A stretch of 64,000 nucleotides of DNA from Sphingobacterium mizutaii (GCF_900187125.1 NZ_LT906468.1:1302001-1366000); one strand, 5' to 3'. Positions 38,081-47,242 are shown, numbered from the stretch's first letter. Numbers and translations are program-made. Notes: a model not told the origin generated them from the letters alone.

Positions 38081-38275
38081 AAAAATCGAAGCCTTCCGCA
38101 TAGCGGGAGGCTTTTTTCATTCAGGGGCAGAGCCAAATTTATTTGTGCTCAAGCCCCTGAATGAAAAAAGATCACCTCCGGTGAAGCTTCGATTTTTTAT
38201 GGACAACCCCCCACAGGATGGCTCAGGGTTTGAGTGCGGGGTTTGTGGGGCTGAGCCAATCCTGCCCCTTTGGGG
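38081..38275 (+). repeat. Nested inverted repeats 3-prime of tRNA-Pro
   Basis: From inside out: terminator stem GCCTTCCGC/GCGGGAGGC (38091-38111); a perfect 17-bp pair (38112-38128 with 38153-38169, centre CATTCAGGGGC); an outer pair AAAAATCGAAGC/GCTTCGATTTTT (38081-38092, 38186-38197); and a further 13-bp pair CAGGATGGCTCAG/CTGAGCCAATCCTG (about 38214-38264). GC-rich compared with surroundings. No coding frame. The rest of the 38078-38542 gap holds a heptad repeat and a direct-repeat copy. Confidence 0.8.
38091..38117 (+). terminator. tRNA-Pro terminator
   Basis: Nine-bp stem GCCTTCCGC/GCGGGAGGC with loop ATA, then TTTTTT. Confidence 0.88.
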
Positions 38276-38308
38276 AGTATTAAGTATTAAGTATTTAGTA
38301 TTTAGACC
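38276..38308 (+). repeat. Heptad repeat 4 x AGTATTW plus AGACC
   Basis: Same organisation as 34910-34942, followed here by TTTTCCGCGGCGCTAGTTA. Confidence 0.8.
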
Positions 38309-38338
38309 TTTTCCGCGGCGCTAGTTAAGACAATAACA

Positions 38339-38410
38339 GGATTTACGCTCGACTTAGATCGAGCTTTTTTGTGTCCGGGTACAGTGTTATTTTTTAAGGA
38401 AAAAAACAAA
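38339..38410 (+). repeat. Long direct repeat, left copy
   Basis: About 72 bases nearly identical to 48099-48176 (one substitution, one T-run length change and a short insertion). Includes a palindrome GCTCGAC-TTAG-ATCGAGC followed by T6, a terminator-like hairpin. Confidence 0.85.
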
Positions 38411-38542
38411 ATTTTTTTGGAACCCTGTCATTTATAGTTCGAATTTTAGATTCAAAATTTGCGTGAACTATAGCCTAAAATCTTCTGAAAACCTGCCGCT
38501 GCCTTCTGTTTAGAGTTTTTTTCAAGCAGTTCGATATTCTCT

Positions 38543-38707
38543 TTAAGGTTCTGGTATTTCCACCTTCTTTGGCTCTTTGTGATTCTTTGATATTAAATAG
38601 AGAAAGTCTAATATTAAAGTAGCTTCGTTTTCGTCAACATGGATACCATTTTGTGTCAATATATCAATTGCCTGTTTGATAGAAACCCTTTTGTCTATAA
38701 AGTTCAT
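38543..38707 (-). CDS. Small protein next to the serine recombinase
   Basis: A 54-residue frame beginning MNFIDKRVSIKQAIDILTQN and ending VEIPEP. It starts 24 bases downstream of the recombinase stop on the same strand. I recall similar small proteins (VSIKQAIxIL...N...V...EA..ILDFLYLI) in Bacteroidota beside recombinase genes, but no function is known to me. The composition (amphipathic, no signal) and the neighbour support a real gene, possibly an accessory factor of the element. Confidence 0.6.
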   Translation of the reverse strand: MNFIDKRVSIKQAIDILTQNGIHVDENEATLILDFLYLISKNHKEPKKVEIPEP

Positions 38708-38731
38708 CTTTATTATTTTAATATCTGTTTT

Positions 38732-40183
38732 TTATGTTAATAATATTTTTGATAATACGCTGTTTAGTCCCAGTGTCATGTTGCCTGTTTTGAAATCGAC
38801 CTTGAGTGGTGGGATCAGATTGACAAGATGCTTTTTGTCGGATAAATCCAAGCTTGAAAATCCTAGGAAAATATTTAAAAATGATTTTGATCCTATTTGG
38901 CTTTGTCGGCCAATGCTTTCTAATTTTCTATTAATATCCATCAATTCCCTTCGTAGGCATTTGGCATTAGCTTCAAATTCCCTTTTTAAATTACTGTAAT
39001 TATCAGGTTTCAGAGCTCCAACTACGAACAGCTTCCGGGCTTGAGACATAATTGATTCCTGTTCGTTTAGTTTTCTTACCGCAAGATTTCTGTGCTGTAC
39101 ATGCACCGTTTTGTGGGTATTCGTATTCCAATCTTCCAAGATGAGACCAAAAAGATCAGATACTTTATCTGAAAGTATTAAGCGCTGAAGTTCGTGTTGG
39201 TAACAATCATTGAGTAAGGTAGCATTAATCCTCGTTTTGCATCTTCCATGACAATGATAGTACGGATATCTCTTCGTTGAACCTCTGGAAAAGCTTCCGC
39301 TGAGCTTTCTTTTACAATAGGGACATTCCAGGACTCCTCGCAAAAAGAATGTGGTTTTTAGCAATTCGTCTTTGGCATTAACTTTCCTCTTTGTTGTGAT
39401 AATGCGCTGAACCTCGTAAAATAGTGCTTCGGATATTATGGGGTCATGTGTTCCCTTTACAAGATCACATTCTCCGGAATTGAGTTTTATGGGAATGAGG
39501 CCACAGTAAATGGGACTGCGTATAAGCCTAAAAAATTATGACCTTGATCATATCAATCCCTTATCATGAGCCATATTCCGAACTTCCTCAATTTTATGGA
39601 TGTTCTTGGCAAGTTGTTGGAAGACCCATCTTAAAATATTTGCTTCTGGTTTCTTCAGGGCGATAATTTTCTTTCCTTCTATTGTTGTTACATTGATATA
39701 ACCTAAAGGTGCCTTGTTTGGATATCTGCCCATCAATTTTGCCCTGCGAATACCGGCTGCCGTATTCAGAGCTCTTCTGCTGTTTTCGGCTTCCGGTACG
39801 GATAGGTATACGGCAAGCATGACCGTACTTTCAGGTACCGAAAGATCCAAAGGCTGATCAATGGCCATTGCTGTTGTCTTGTATTTCCGAAGTAAACCTA
39901 GCATCTCATAAGCATATTCAATATTCCGGCTAAATCGATCCCATTTGATGAAAAGTATATGTCTGTCTTCTTTTGATGACTTGTTTTTGATGACTGTCAT
40001 CAACTTTTTCCATTTAGGCCGGTTGAAGGTTTTGGCCGAGAAATCTTCACGATAAATACCTTTGACTTTGATATTGTTGTACTCACAATATTTCAATAAG
40101 CGATCTTCTTGTTCTGGTAAGGAGTATCCTTTTCTTTTTTGCTCATCCGTACTTACACGGATATATAAATAGGCTCTTTTCAT
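38732..40183 (-). pseudogene. Large serine recombinase broken by two in-frame stops
   Basis: The upstream half (from ATG 40181-40183) is a resolvase catalytic domain: MKRAYLYIRVSTDEQ with Ser11, then FIKWDRFSRN and GYSLPEQEDRLL. The downstream half has the recombinase and zinc-ribbon domains: LIRSPIYCGLIPIKLNSGEC, ECPYCKRKLSG and CHGRC. Reading continues in one frame through TGA (39548-39550) and TAA (39536-39538), four codons apart (GLI-stop-SRS-stop-FFRLIRSP). Two nonsense codons make expression of an intact protein unlikely. An upstream ATG at 40214-40216 is possible. Confidence 0.85.
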
Positions 40184-40364
40184 ATGAATGATATAACTAT
40201 TGGTTTCCAAGTTCATTATTTGAATCTATTGAAATTTCATTATTTATACCAAGTTTAGACACACAGTTGAATTCTTAACTTCTAAACATATATAATTGGA
40301 TGTTTCATGTAGAGAATGGTAAGTATATGCAGCTAGCGTTCCCAATGAACTAAATGACTGTTTA

Positions 40365-40697
40365 ATGAGCAGCGCTCATCTTATCCAATTTTCAGACTTG
40401 AAAGTCAATGGCATTATAGAAATTGAAGATTTTATCTTTGAGAGGAGCGTGATGATCTTGAGTGGAGAATATTCTATAAAAATTGGTAAGGCAACTATTC
40501 ATCAAATGTTTTGGATTAAAGGGGGGAAATTTGAGTCTTTCAATGTAGATAGTGTGACGGTAAAAGAAAAAGGATCGCTTTCATTTCTAGGTGGTGACTT
40601 TATGAACGTATTGTTTACCATTACATATGGTATGAGCAAACACAAATTTAGCCAAAGAAGGGTTATGTCCTGTAGAGTTTGGCGGTGTAAAACTTAG
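40365..40697 (+). CDS. Unrecognised beta-rich small protein
   Basis: A 110-residue frame in the gap between the recombinase and the large protein. I do not recognise it. The middle (IKIGKATIHQMFWIKGGKFE, VTVKEKGSLSFLGGDF) reads as repeated beta strands. No signal peptide, Shine-Dalgarno or neighbour supports it, and it could be a fragment. The flanking gaps 40217-40364 and 40698-40948 show nothing coding. Confidence 0.3.
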   Translation: MSSAHLIQFSDLKVNGIIEIEDFIFERSVMILSGEYSIKIGKATIHQMFWIKGGKFESFNVDSVTVKEKGSLSFLGGDFMNVLFTITYGMSKHKFSQRRVMSCRVWRCKT

Positions 40698-40948
40698 CCC
40701 TGTTTCCTTCAATAGTAGATATCATTAATTAATCGCCAGTTTAGCGTTGGATGTCGATATGTTGATTATTTAATATTGATAACTTACAAATAATACTATA
40801 ACTTTACCATTAGTAACCGCCTTCATCATTTCTGTTTATGCACCTCGAACTCCAATGCACTTTATTTTAAGTGCATTACTTGTACCCTCGAATTTTATTG
40901 ACGCTGAATTGAATAGACAGTTATGTTTAATTTACTATTGGTTTTACT

Positions 40949-43900
40949 ATGAAATGGATTGACACAACACATATTAAAAACTGGGCGCAACGCCGCGATT
41001 GCCAGGAACATTTACCACTATTGGTGAGGAAATTAATTCGTGCGACATCGGATTCTATCAAGAGCATCAGTTTTCCATCCGGCGAAAATGTTTTGATTGG
41101 TGGCTGGGACGGCATTCTCGAAGTCTACGAAGAAACCGAACGTTTACCGCTTGGTTTATCTGTTTGGGAGTTTGGTGCCAATACCGATATTAAGGGTAAG
41201 GCCGACGATGATTACACCAAACGAACTGCAAAGCCGTTGGGAGTTGACCCTAAAAACGCCACCTATATTTTCGTGACGCCCAGATTGTGGACGAAAAAAC
41301 AGGAATGGGTTGATGCCCGTAATGCCGAAGGCGTTTGGAAAGAAGTTAGGGTTTATGATGCTCAAGATTTAGAGGAATGGATCGACCTTGCCCCAACGGT
41401 CGGTGCCTGGCTTGCCGTTAAGCACTTTGGTATTTTGCCATCAGAAGGTATTCAGCCTGCTGATGATTTTTGGGAAGAGTGGTCAACTGGTAATCGCTTA
41501 AATTTTGTGCCGGGAGTGGTGTTAGGTGGTCGTAGTGAGCAATCAAAAACGCTCCTCGACAAAAGCAGCTCACCCCAGATTATAGCGGTGCAGGGTAATT
41601 CCAGAGAAGAAGCTTTGGCTTTTATTGTTGCTACTTTTTTGAATGACACCCAACGCGCCGAGGACTTTTTTTCAAGAAGCATTATTGTAGATAATGTAGA
41701 CGCTTTTAGGGAACTGATGATTATTGGAAAGCCTCTATACTTGATCTGTAGGTTTGAAGATGATAGCATTATTAACCGTGCGAAACAAAAAGGACATACT
41801 ATTCTTGTACCGCTCGGATTGGATAGAACTGATAGTTGGTCGGACAAAATCATTCTGCCGCCATTACAACGAGATGCTTTTGTTGCCGCGATAGTGAAAT
41901 CTGGTATGACCGAGGCAGAAGCTGAGGAACTTTCAAAAAAATCGGCGCGTAACTTAATCGTTGTACGTCGGCAATTAGACTTCAAACGTCTAAATCCACA
42001 ATGGTCGCAACCCGAAAACGTCGCCATTATTTTGCCAGCTATTATTGCGGGCAGGTGGAATGAAGATTTCGAGGGAGATAGAAAAGTGATCGCCATGTTG
42101 GCCGGTGAGGATTATGAGGCTTATATCAAGCGATTGCAGCCCTGGTGTTTTAGCCCTGACGCTCCCGTAGTAAAGATCGGTAGTACTTGGCGATTAACCT
42201 CGCCAATGGATGCCTGGACACATGCTGCCCGCTATTTAACTAAAGATGATTTTAAGCGATTGGCTGATGCATTTTTAGAAGTATTGACGACCATAGATAA
42301 AAAATTTGACCTTTCGGCGGAGGACAGACATAAAGCTGGGTGGTACGGAATCAAAGCTGTTTATTCGCAATGGTTTCGGGATGGCCTGATACAATCATTG
42401 ATATTGACGTCCCTGTATGGCGAAAAATTAGGGTTAGATGTTCCAGGACAAGCAGTTGGTTGGGTGGACGGTTTGATATATAAATTATTAAACACCGATA
42501 AATTAGATATGTGGCGTTCGCTCGACCATGATCTATCCTTAATTGCCGAGGCATCTCCAAACGCCTTTATGTCTTGCGTGGAAGGATTACTTAAACTCGA
42601 CCCTTCGCCAATAATTCAATTATTTGACGAAGAACCGGGTTATTTCGATAATCAAACTTATTACACAGGTTTGTTGTGGGCTTTGGAAGGCTTGGCCTGG
42701 ATGCCTGAATATCTATCGAGGGTGACTTTGGTGTTAGGGAAATTATCGGCAAAAGACCCAGGCGGCAGATTGCAAAACAGGCCTATAAATAGTTTATACG
42801 ATGTTTTTAGGTCGTGGTATCCCCAAACATTTGCGCCGCTTTCTGCGCGTATAGATGCGCTACGCTTGTTACAAGATAATTACAAAGAAATTGGCTGGAC
42901 TATACTAACTCGTATGTTACCAGAAGGCGGCAGAAGTTCCGCTGGGCACATACACAAAATGCGGTGGCGTTTAAGCGATCAGCCTCGTAGGCATAGCATG
43001 GAATACGAAGAAATGTACAGTACTTACAAGCAGGTGCTAGAATTGTTGTTAGAGAAATTCGATGATTCTGAAACTCAATTTATTCGCCTGATCAAAAAAT
43101 CGGTAAGTCTTGAATATTTCAGCCGGGAAAAATTACTCGATTTTCTTGAGGGGCGTATGGACAAAATTAAGTTTGAAGAAACAGAAACAAGAGATAAATT
43201 AAGAGAATTGATTGGCCATCATCGTTCTTACCCAACCGCAGAATGGTCGCTGCCTGAAGATGTATTGAAGCGTTACGAAAAGCTATACAACAATTTAGAA
43301 CCTGAAGACGATATTGAAAAAATATGGTGGCTTTTTACTGATAACTGGCCCCCCTTTTTAGAAGGCAAATCAAGAGCTGTTCCTCACTCCGAGCAAGCGC
43401 AAGACTTGCAGAATAAACGAAATGATGCATTGAAAGCGATTTACGAGAAATTTGGCTTTGGGAAGATACTTGAATTGATCGGCCGTGTGGCTGAGCAACA
43501 GGCTCACATTTTAGGTTTTACCTTAGCGAATGTAATCACCGACACAAATGAAATAAACCACTTAGCTGGATTTTTAAATACAGACGATAAACACCTCATA
43601 TTATTTCAGGCGTTTCTACAACGAAAGTTTTTTAGTGAATCTAAAGAGTGGGTATTCGCGCTTTATACCGACCTTCAAAAACTAGAGTATAGTTCAGAAA
43701 CCCTTGCGAAGATGTTTTTGAAACTTAGAGTAGAGGAAGCAATTTGGGAATTTATTGAAAGTACCCAAGACCAAGTGCTAATTGATACATATTGGAAATC
43801 AGTTGATTCCAATATGTTTTTCATCACCGCAGAGAGTTGGGATTTTGTTATAAAAAAACTGATCCAATACAAACGTTACGCAAGCGCCATTTATGCTATT

Positions 43901-44770
43901 ACCCACAATGTCGAACAAATTGCCACCGGATTAATAGTTGAGGTGCTACAGAACTACCTCAAAAATGAACCGGAACCAAATGTTCATTTGGATAGCTATC
44001 ATGTTAACCACCTTTTTGAAGAACTTGAAAAGCGTGGCGAAGTAGATAACTCAATTATGATACCGCTTGAATGGATATACATGCCAATATTGGGCTCGTC
44101 TTATGGCTACACTAAAACACCTCGATTAAGCAGGGCAATGGCAGATGACCCTGATTTTTTTATGGAAGTGCTGTCCTTACTTTACAAACCTGATGCTGAT
44201 GAAGGTAAGGAGGAGGTGGAAGTGATCGAAGAGGATGAATCGGAGGCTTTATTAAAGCGCAGCATGGCAGAGCAGGCTTTCAGTTTATTATACCACTGGA
44301 AAACGGTGCCGGGTGTTAACGACGATGGAACTATTAATGAGGAAAAACTGACCGCTTGGGTAAGCGCAGTTCGGGCGAAAGCAGAGGAAAAGAAGCTATT
44401 AGGTATAGCTGATGATCAGATCGGTAAGGTGTTTGCCGAATACCCTGAACCAAATTCACAAATGGAAGATGGGGTTGATACAAGTTGGCCACCAGAGCCA
44501 TTTTGCAAGATCCTTGAAGGAATTGGCACGAAACAAATACTCGACGGGTTTAGTGTTGCCTGTTACAATAAACGTGGATCATCAACTCGTGGGCCTTTTG
44601 ACGGTGGATTAAGGGAATGGCATTTGGTAAAATATTTCACCAAACTTGCGGCTGATAAAGCTGCCAAATATCCAAAACTTGCGGCTGTATTTGAAAGTCG
44701 CGCTCGTGGTTATGCGGAAGAAGCGAAACAAGAGGATGACAGAGCTGAAAGGGATAGGCTGGATTACTAA
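40949..44770 (+). CDS. Giant STAND-like protein, candidate anti-phage effector
   Basis: A 1273-residue cytoplasmic protein with no signal. The N-terminus (MKWIDTTHIKNWAQRRDCQE) and a region with GGWDG (Asp54), SVWEFG (Glu74) and DIKGK (Lys82/84) resemble a PD-(D/E)xK nuclease-type domain in order, but the canonical ExK is not intact. At about residues 211-225 (IIAVQGNSREEALAF) the position of a P-loop is occupied by a sequence lacking the GxxGxGKS/T lysine. A segment SKKSARNLIVVRRQL resembles the winged-helix region of STAND proteins. The remaining 900 residues are helical-repeat-like, ending in a conserved-looking RGPFDGGLREWHLVKYF motif. Overall architecture suggests a NACHT/Avs-like sensor, but no named family is assigned. 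A promoter-like TTG-21-TATGTTTA is upstream. Confidence 0.6.
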   Translation: MKWIDTTHIKNWAQRRDCQEHLPLLVRKLIRATSDSIKSISFPSGENVLIGGWDGILEVYEETERLPLGLSVWEFGANTDIKGKADDDYTKRTAKPLGVDPKNATYIFVTPRLWTKKQEWVDARNAEGVWKEVRVYDAQDLEEWIDLAPTVGAWLAVKHFGILPSEGIQPADDFWEEWSTGNRLNFVPGVVLGGRSEQSKTLLDKSSSPQIIAVQGNSREEALAFIVATFLNDTQRAEDFFSRSIIVDNVDAFRELMIIGKPLYLICRFEDDSIINRAKQKGHTILVPLGLDRTDSWSDKIILPPLQRDAFVAAIVKSGMTEAEAEELSKKSARNLIVVRRQLDFKRLNPQWSQPENVAIILPAIIAGRWNEDFEGDRKVIAMLAGEDYEAYIKRLQPWCFSPDAPVVKIGSTWRLTSPMDAWTHAARYLTKDDFKRLADAFLEVLTTIDKKFDLSAEDRHKAGWYGIKAVYSQWFRDGLIQSLILTSLYGEKLGLDVPGQAVGWVDGLIYKLLNTDKLDMWRSLDHDLSLIAEASPNAFMSCVEGLLKLDPSPIIQLFDEEPGYFDNQTYYTGLLWALEGLAWMPEYLSRVTLVLGKLSAKDPGGRLQNRPINSLYDVFRSWYPQTFAPLSARIDALRLLQDNYKEIGWTILTRMLPEGGRSSAGHIHKMRWRLSDQPRRHSMEYEEMYSTYKQVLELLLEKFDDSETQFIRLIKKSVSLEYFSREKLLDFLEGRMDKIKFEETETRDKLRELIGHHRSYPTAEWSLPEDVLKRYEKLYNNLEPEDDIEKIWWLFTDNWPPFLEGKSRAVPHSEQAQDLQNKRNDALKAIYEKFGFGKILELIGRVAEQQAHILGFTLANVITDTNEINHLAGFLNTDDKHLILFQAFLQRKFFSESKEWVFALYTDLQKLEYSSETLAKMFLKLRVEEAIWEFIESTQDQVLIDTYWKSVDSNMFFITAESWDFVIKKLIQYKRYASAIYAITHNVEQIATGLIVEVLQNYLKNEPEPNVHLDSYHVNHLFEELEKRGEVDNSIMIPLEWIYMPILGSSYGYTKTPRLSRAMADDPDFFMEVLSLLYKPDADEGKEEVEVIEEDESEALLKRSMAEQAFSLLYHWKTVPGVNDDGTINEEKLTAWVSAVRAKAEEKKLLGIADDQIGKVFAEYPEPNSQMEDGVDTSWPPEPFCKILEGIGTKQILDGFSVACYNKRGSSTRGPFDGGLREWHLVKYFTKLAADKAAKYPKLAAVFESRARGYAEEAKQEDDRAERDRLDY

Positions 44771-44805
44771 TACAGCCTATCAATAATTGCTAAATGAAAT
44801 ATTTA

Positions 44806-45090
44806 CTATAGTATTGAATCGCCTATCAATTCCGGTACTATTTCCCTAACATCAGATATGTTTATACGATCCACTAAGGCGAATTTATTTCCTAAGCCAT
44901 TCAGGGAGGTTCCCATTATCAGGCCTTTTTCACGATTACCTGAAATCCAATACCGGTCATGATAATTGCTACTAATTTTATGTACAATGTATATTGTTGG
45001 TTTGAGTGCAAAAAGACCGTTTTGAGCATCGTTTTTTAAGGAATTGTTGATAGTTGAATTGGTAACAAAAATGATCGTATCGATTAGCAT
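44806..45090 (-). CDS. PLD-like domain fragment
   Basis: A 94-residue frame convergent with the large protein. YHDRYWISGNREKGLIMGTS followed by LNGLGNKFALVDRINISDV resembles the C-terminal part of phospholipase-D-like domains seen in defence and toxin proteins, where HD-R and GxSLNGLG are conserved. The frame is closed by a stop just upstream, so only the C-terminal end remains. I call it a probable remnant. Confidence 0.4.
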   Translation of the reverse strand: MLIDTIIFVTNSTINNSLKNDAQNGLFALKPTIYIVHKISSNYHDRYWISGNREKGLIMGTSLNGLGNKFALVDRINISDVREIVPELIGDSIL

Positions 45091-45104
45091 TATTAGGGAG
45101 GCTT

Positions 45105-45341
45105 ATGTCGACCGATATATTCTACACTTATTTCAGAGCGACAACAAAGGATTATTCATCAGGATATATATCAATGAGTAGAAACTATTTGAGGAATTTT
45201 GGAGTATTTCAATTTACAAAGGAAGAAATAGAGGAATTTCTTAGTTTAAAGAATCCTGAAGATTTTATTCGCCAGAAATATGGCGTGAAAATTCCCGACT
45301 TACTTTTTTTAGGTATTAATGCGAAAAGTTCGAACCACTAG
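45105..45341 (+). CDS. Small protein of unknown function
   Basis: A 78-residue protein starting MSTDIFYTYFRATTKDYSSG, with a strong AGGGAGG at 45095-45101 three bases before the ATG. I do not recognise it. It is divergent from the PLD-like fragment, sharing its upstream region. The spacing is short for a Shine-Dalgarno but its presence favours translation. Confidence 0.45.
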   Translation: MSTDIFYTYFRATTKDYSSGYISMSRNYLRNFGVFQFTKEEIEEFLSLKNPEDFIRQKYGVKIPDLLFLGINAKSSNH

Positions 45342-45711
45342 TAACCGAATAATTCCTTTATTTAAATCCTTCTCTAAAGTACTTAGTATTTAGAGCCTTT
45401 CCGCCGTGCTACTTTTGCGTAGTATTAAGTATTTATATCCATGCATTTCTTTCAAAAATATCTTTACGTTCTCTTTGTAAGATGTTATTGTACTAGCAGC
45501 TTAACGTTTTAGGCGCATATGTTCTGCAAAACTGATATAATTCTTACGCTATCCATAATAATTGACAATGATATTGAGCTGATATACAGAAAAATACTAT
45601 ATTTAAGAACTTGATTTACGAAGTTCGCTTATAGAGATTTTGGTGTAACAGTATTTCGTTAGAAAGGTAGTTAGCTGCAAGACTTTTCAAAACACCCCCT
45701 TATTACATAGA
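45342..45711 (+). other. 370-bp gap with heptad-repeat variants and a cassette boundary
   Basis: AGTACTT-AGTATTT with AGAGCC at 45378-45397 and AGTATTA-AGTATTT at 45421-45434 are two-unit versions of the heptad element. GTTAGCT at 45670-45676 resembles the R' end of an attC site and precedes the next gene. No coding signal. Confidence 0.55.
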
Positions 45712-46212
45712 ATGAAAGAAACAATAATTGTTAATCAAAAACTTAATAAAGAAACTTTATTTAAAAATCTTGTCGAGTCAAATATTAAAATTAATGATTA
45801 TGCAAAACTAATCTTTAATCATCCCGAATTTAAATACACAAATTCTGAAGATCAAATTAATATAGTACAATTAAAATTAAGTGATATAGGGCTTAAAAAC
45901 GGTGGGAACTTTGAACAAGTTGAAAGAGCTATGAAATCAAATAATTTTGATTTTTGCCCTTTGGAATTTGCACCTTATATTAGAATGCATTTTCACTCAC
46001 AAAAAGCATCTAGAATAATTACTAAAAATCAACATCCACCTGATTCAATATTAATTTTTTCCAAACCATTAATTATAGATGATGATTTTCCAAAAGGCTT
46101 TTACATTAGAAATATAGAGAATACTCATTGGTTAAGAGGCTATATTTGTTCAATGGATTATTATTGGGAATCAGAAACTGAAATAATTTTAAAGATAAAG
46201 CCCAGCATATAA
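45712..46212 (+). CDS. Cassette-type protein of unknown function
   Basis: A 166-residue acidic, soluble protein I cannot assign. The C-terminal segment NTHWLRGYICSMDYYWESET is the most conserved-looking part. Its TAA stop is embedded in the ATAAC that opens the following attC-like site, as in integron gene cassettes. It is AT-rich compared with the backbone. Confidence 0.55.
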   Translation: MKETIIVNQKLNKETLFKNLVESNIKINDYAKLIFNHPEFKYTNSEDQINIVQLKLSDIGLKNGGNFEQVERAMKSNNFDFCPLEFAPYIRMHFHSQKASRIITKNQHPPDSILIFSKPLIIDDDFPKGFYIRNIENTHWLRGYICSMDYYWESETEIILKIKPSI

Positions 46213-46337
46213 CAAGGTATTGCCAAAAGCGGGACTGACGTGCTTCAACTGAACATTTGTACAAGTTTCAACTTTATGATTTCTATTGAACTTTTGTGCT
46301 AAAAATCCCACCGTCGCCAAGCCGTAAGCCGTTATGA
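46207..46337 (+). repeat. attC-like recombination site 1
   Basis: Opens with TATAAC overlapping the stop of the preceding gene and closes with GTTATGA (46331-46337). The ends are complementary (ATAAC/GTTAT) and the inner sequences TTGCCAAAAGCGGG and CCCACCGTCGCCAA pair imperfectly. Confidence 0.5.
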
Positions 46338-46359
46338 GAAAGCCTTTCCACACACTCCA

Positions 46360-46878
46360 ATGAAAATAATTTTAGAAACAGATCGTCTTTATTTGCGAGA
46401 ACTTAATATTCAAGATTCCGAGGTTTTCTATAACTTGAATTTAAATCCAAACGTTATAAGATATACAGGAAATTCTGCATTTAAAAATATCGAAGAAGCA
46501 AAACAATTCTTATTAAATTATCAAGATTATAAATTGAATGGTTTTGGAAGATGGGCGGTAATTGAAAAGGAAAACGAAGAGTTTTTAGGCTGGTGCGGTC
46601 TTAAATATGATAAGGGAAAAAACGAAACAGATATTGGTTTTAGATTTTTTGAAGAACAGTGGAACAAAGGTTATGCTACAGAAAGTGCAAAAGCTTGTGT
46701 TGAATATGGATTTGAAAAACTGAATCTAAAAACAATTATAGGAAGAGCAATGAAAAATAATATTGCGTCAATAAAAGTATTAGAAAAAATAGGCTTACAA
46801 TTCGTAAATGAATTTGATTTTGATGAAGCCAATATTGGATTAATCTATAAAATTGAAAATAATAAGGCATTCACATAA
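46360..46878 (+). CDS. GNAT N-acetyltransferase (RimJ/RimL type)
   Basis: A 172-residue acetyltransferase using acetyl-CoA; substrate unknown. MKIILETDRLYLRELNIQDS is the RimJ/RimL-type N-terminus, GFGRWAVIEKENEEFLGWCG spans motif D, and EQWNKGYATESAKACVEYGF is motif A with the Q/R-xxG-x-A/G signature; ASIKVLEKIGLQF is motif B. The stop lies inside the next attC-like site. A resistance role is possible but unproven. Confidence 0.85.
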   Translation: MKIILETDRLYLRELNIQDSEVFYNLNLNPNVIRYTGNSAFKNIEEAKQFLLNYQDYKLNGFGRWAVIEKENEEFLGWCGLKYDKGKNETDIGFRFFEEQWNKGYATESAKACVEYGFEKLNLKTIIGRAMKNNIASIKVLEKIGLQFVNEFDFDEANIGLIYKIENNKAFT

Positions 46879-47061
46879 CATCGGTTTGCGAAATGGCGCG
46901 TTAAGGGAAATATAGAAGGATTGTGCAAATTTATCCGTAACAGCCTTCTATGTTTCCTTTTTTTATATTGGTAAATATAAAAAAGCTGTTGCTCAAGTTA
47001 GTGCAAATTGAAAGTTCGCGCTTTTTATCTGCCACTCTCGCAAATCCGCGGCTCGTTAGTT
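46874..47061 (+). repeat. attC-like recombination site 2
   Basis: Begins CATAAC (overlapping the GNAT stop) and ends GTTAGT (47055-47060). Inner boxes TCGGTTTGCGAAATGGC (46881-46897) and GCCACTCTCGCAAATCCG (47031-47048) form a clear imperfect inverted repeat with protruding differences, as in attC sites. Confidence 0.55.
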
Positions 47062-47083
47062 CTCAAGCTAAACGACACTAACA

Positions 47084-47242
47084 ATGACTAGAGGAATTAT
47101 ACTTACGGGACTAATGGGATAAATCTTAAACTTGTTTGGCTGTTCAGGACAGATAAAGAAAGATGCCGGAAAATTGTCAAAAGAAATGCTGGAACCAATT
47201 GCCAATTCAATTGAAGCTTTTAAAAACAGACCAGTTCAATAA
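47084..47242 (+). pseudogene. Small lipoprotein-like gene with in-frame stop
   Basis: A frame starting MTRGIILTGLMG then TAA (47120-47122), then ILNLFGCSGQIKKDAGKLSK and ending at 47242. It resembles an entericidin/small lipoprotein (lipobox-like LFGC) of about 52 codons broken by one nonsense codon. It follows directly on the attC-like site as a third cassette would. Confidence 0.45.

Noticed and set aside
37918..38136. Minus-strand open frames across tRNA-Pro (reading GVAGFEPTTSTSQ)
   Set aside because: Antisense translation of the tRNA gene; a well-known annotation artefact.
39536..39550. Programmed stop-codon readthrough in the recombinase
   Set aside because: Two different stops within five codons and no recoding signal; pseudogene is simpler.
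40365..40697. A possible toxin or cell-surface gene of 110 residues
   Set aside because: No recognisable motif, no Shine-Dalgarno, no conserved neighbour; kept only as a low-confidence frame.
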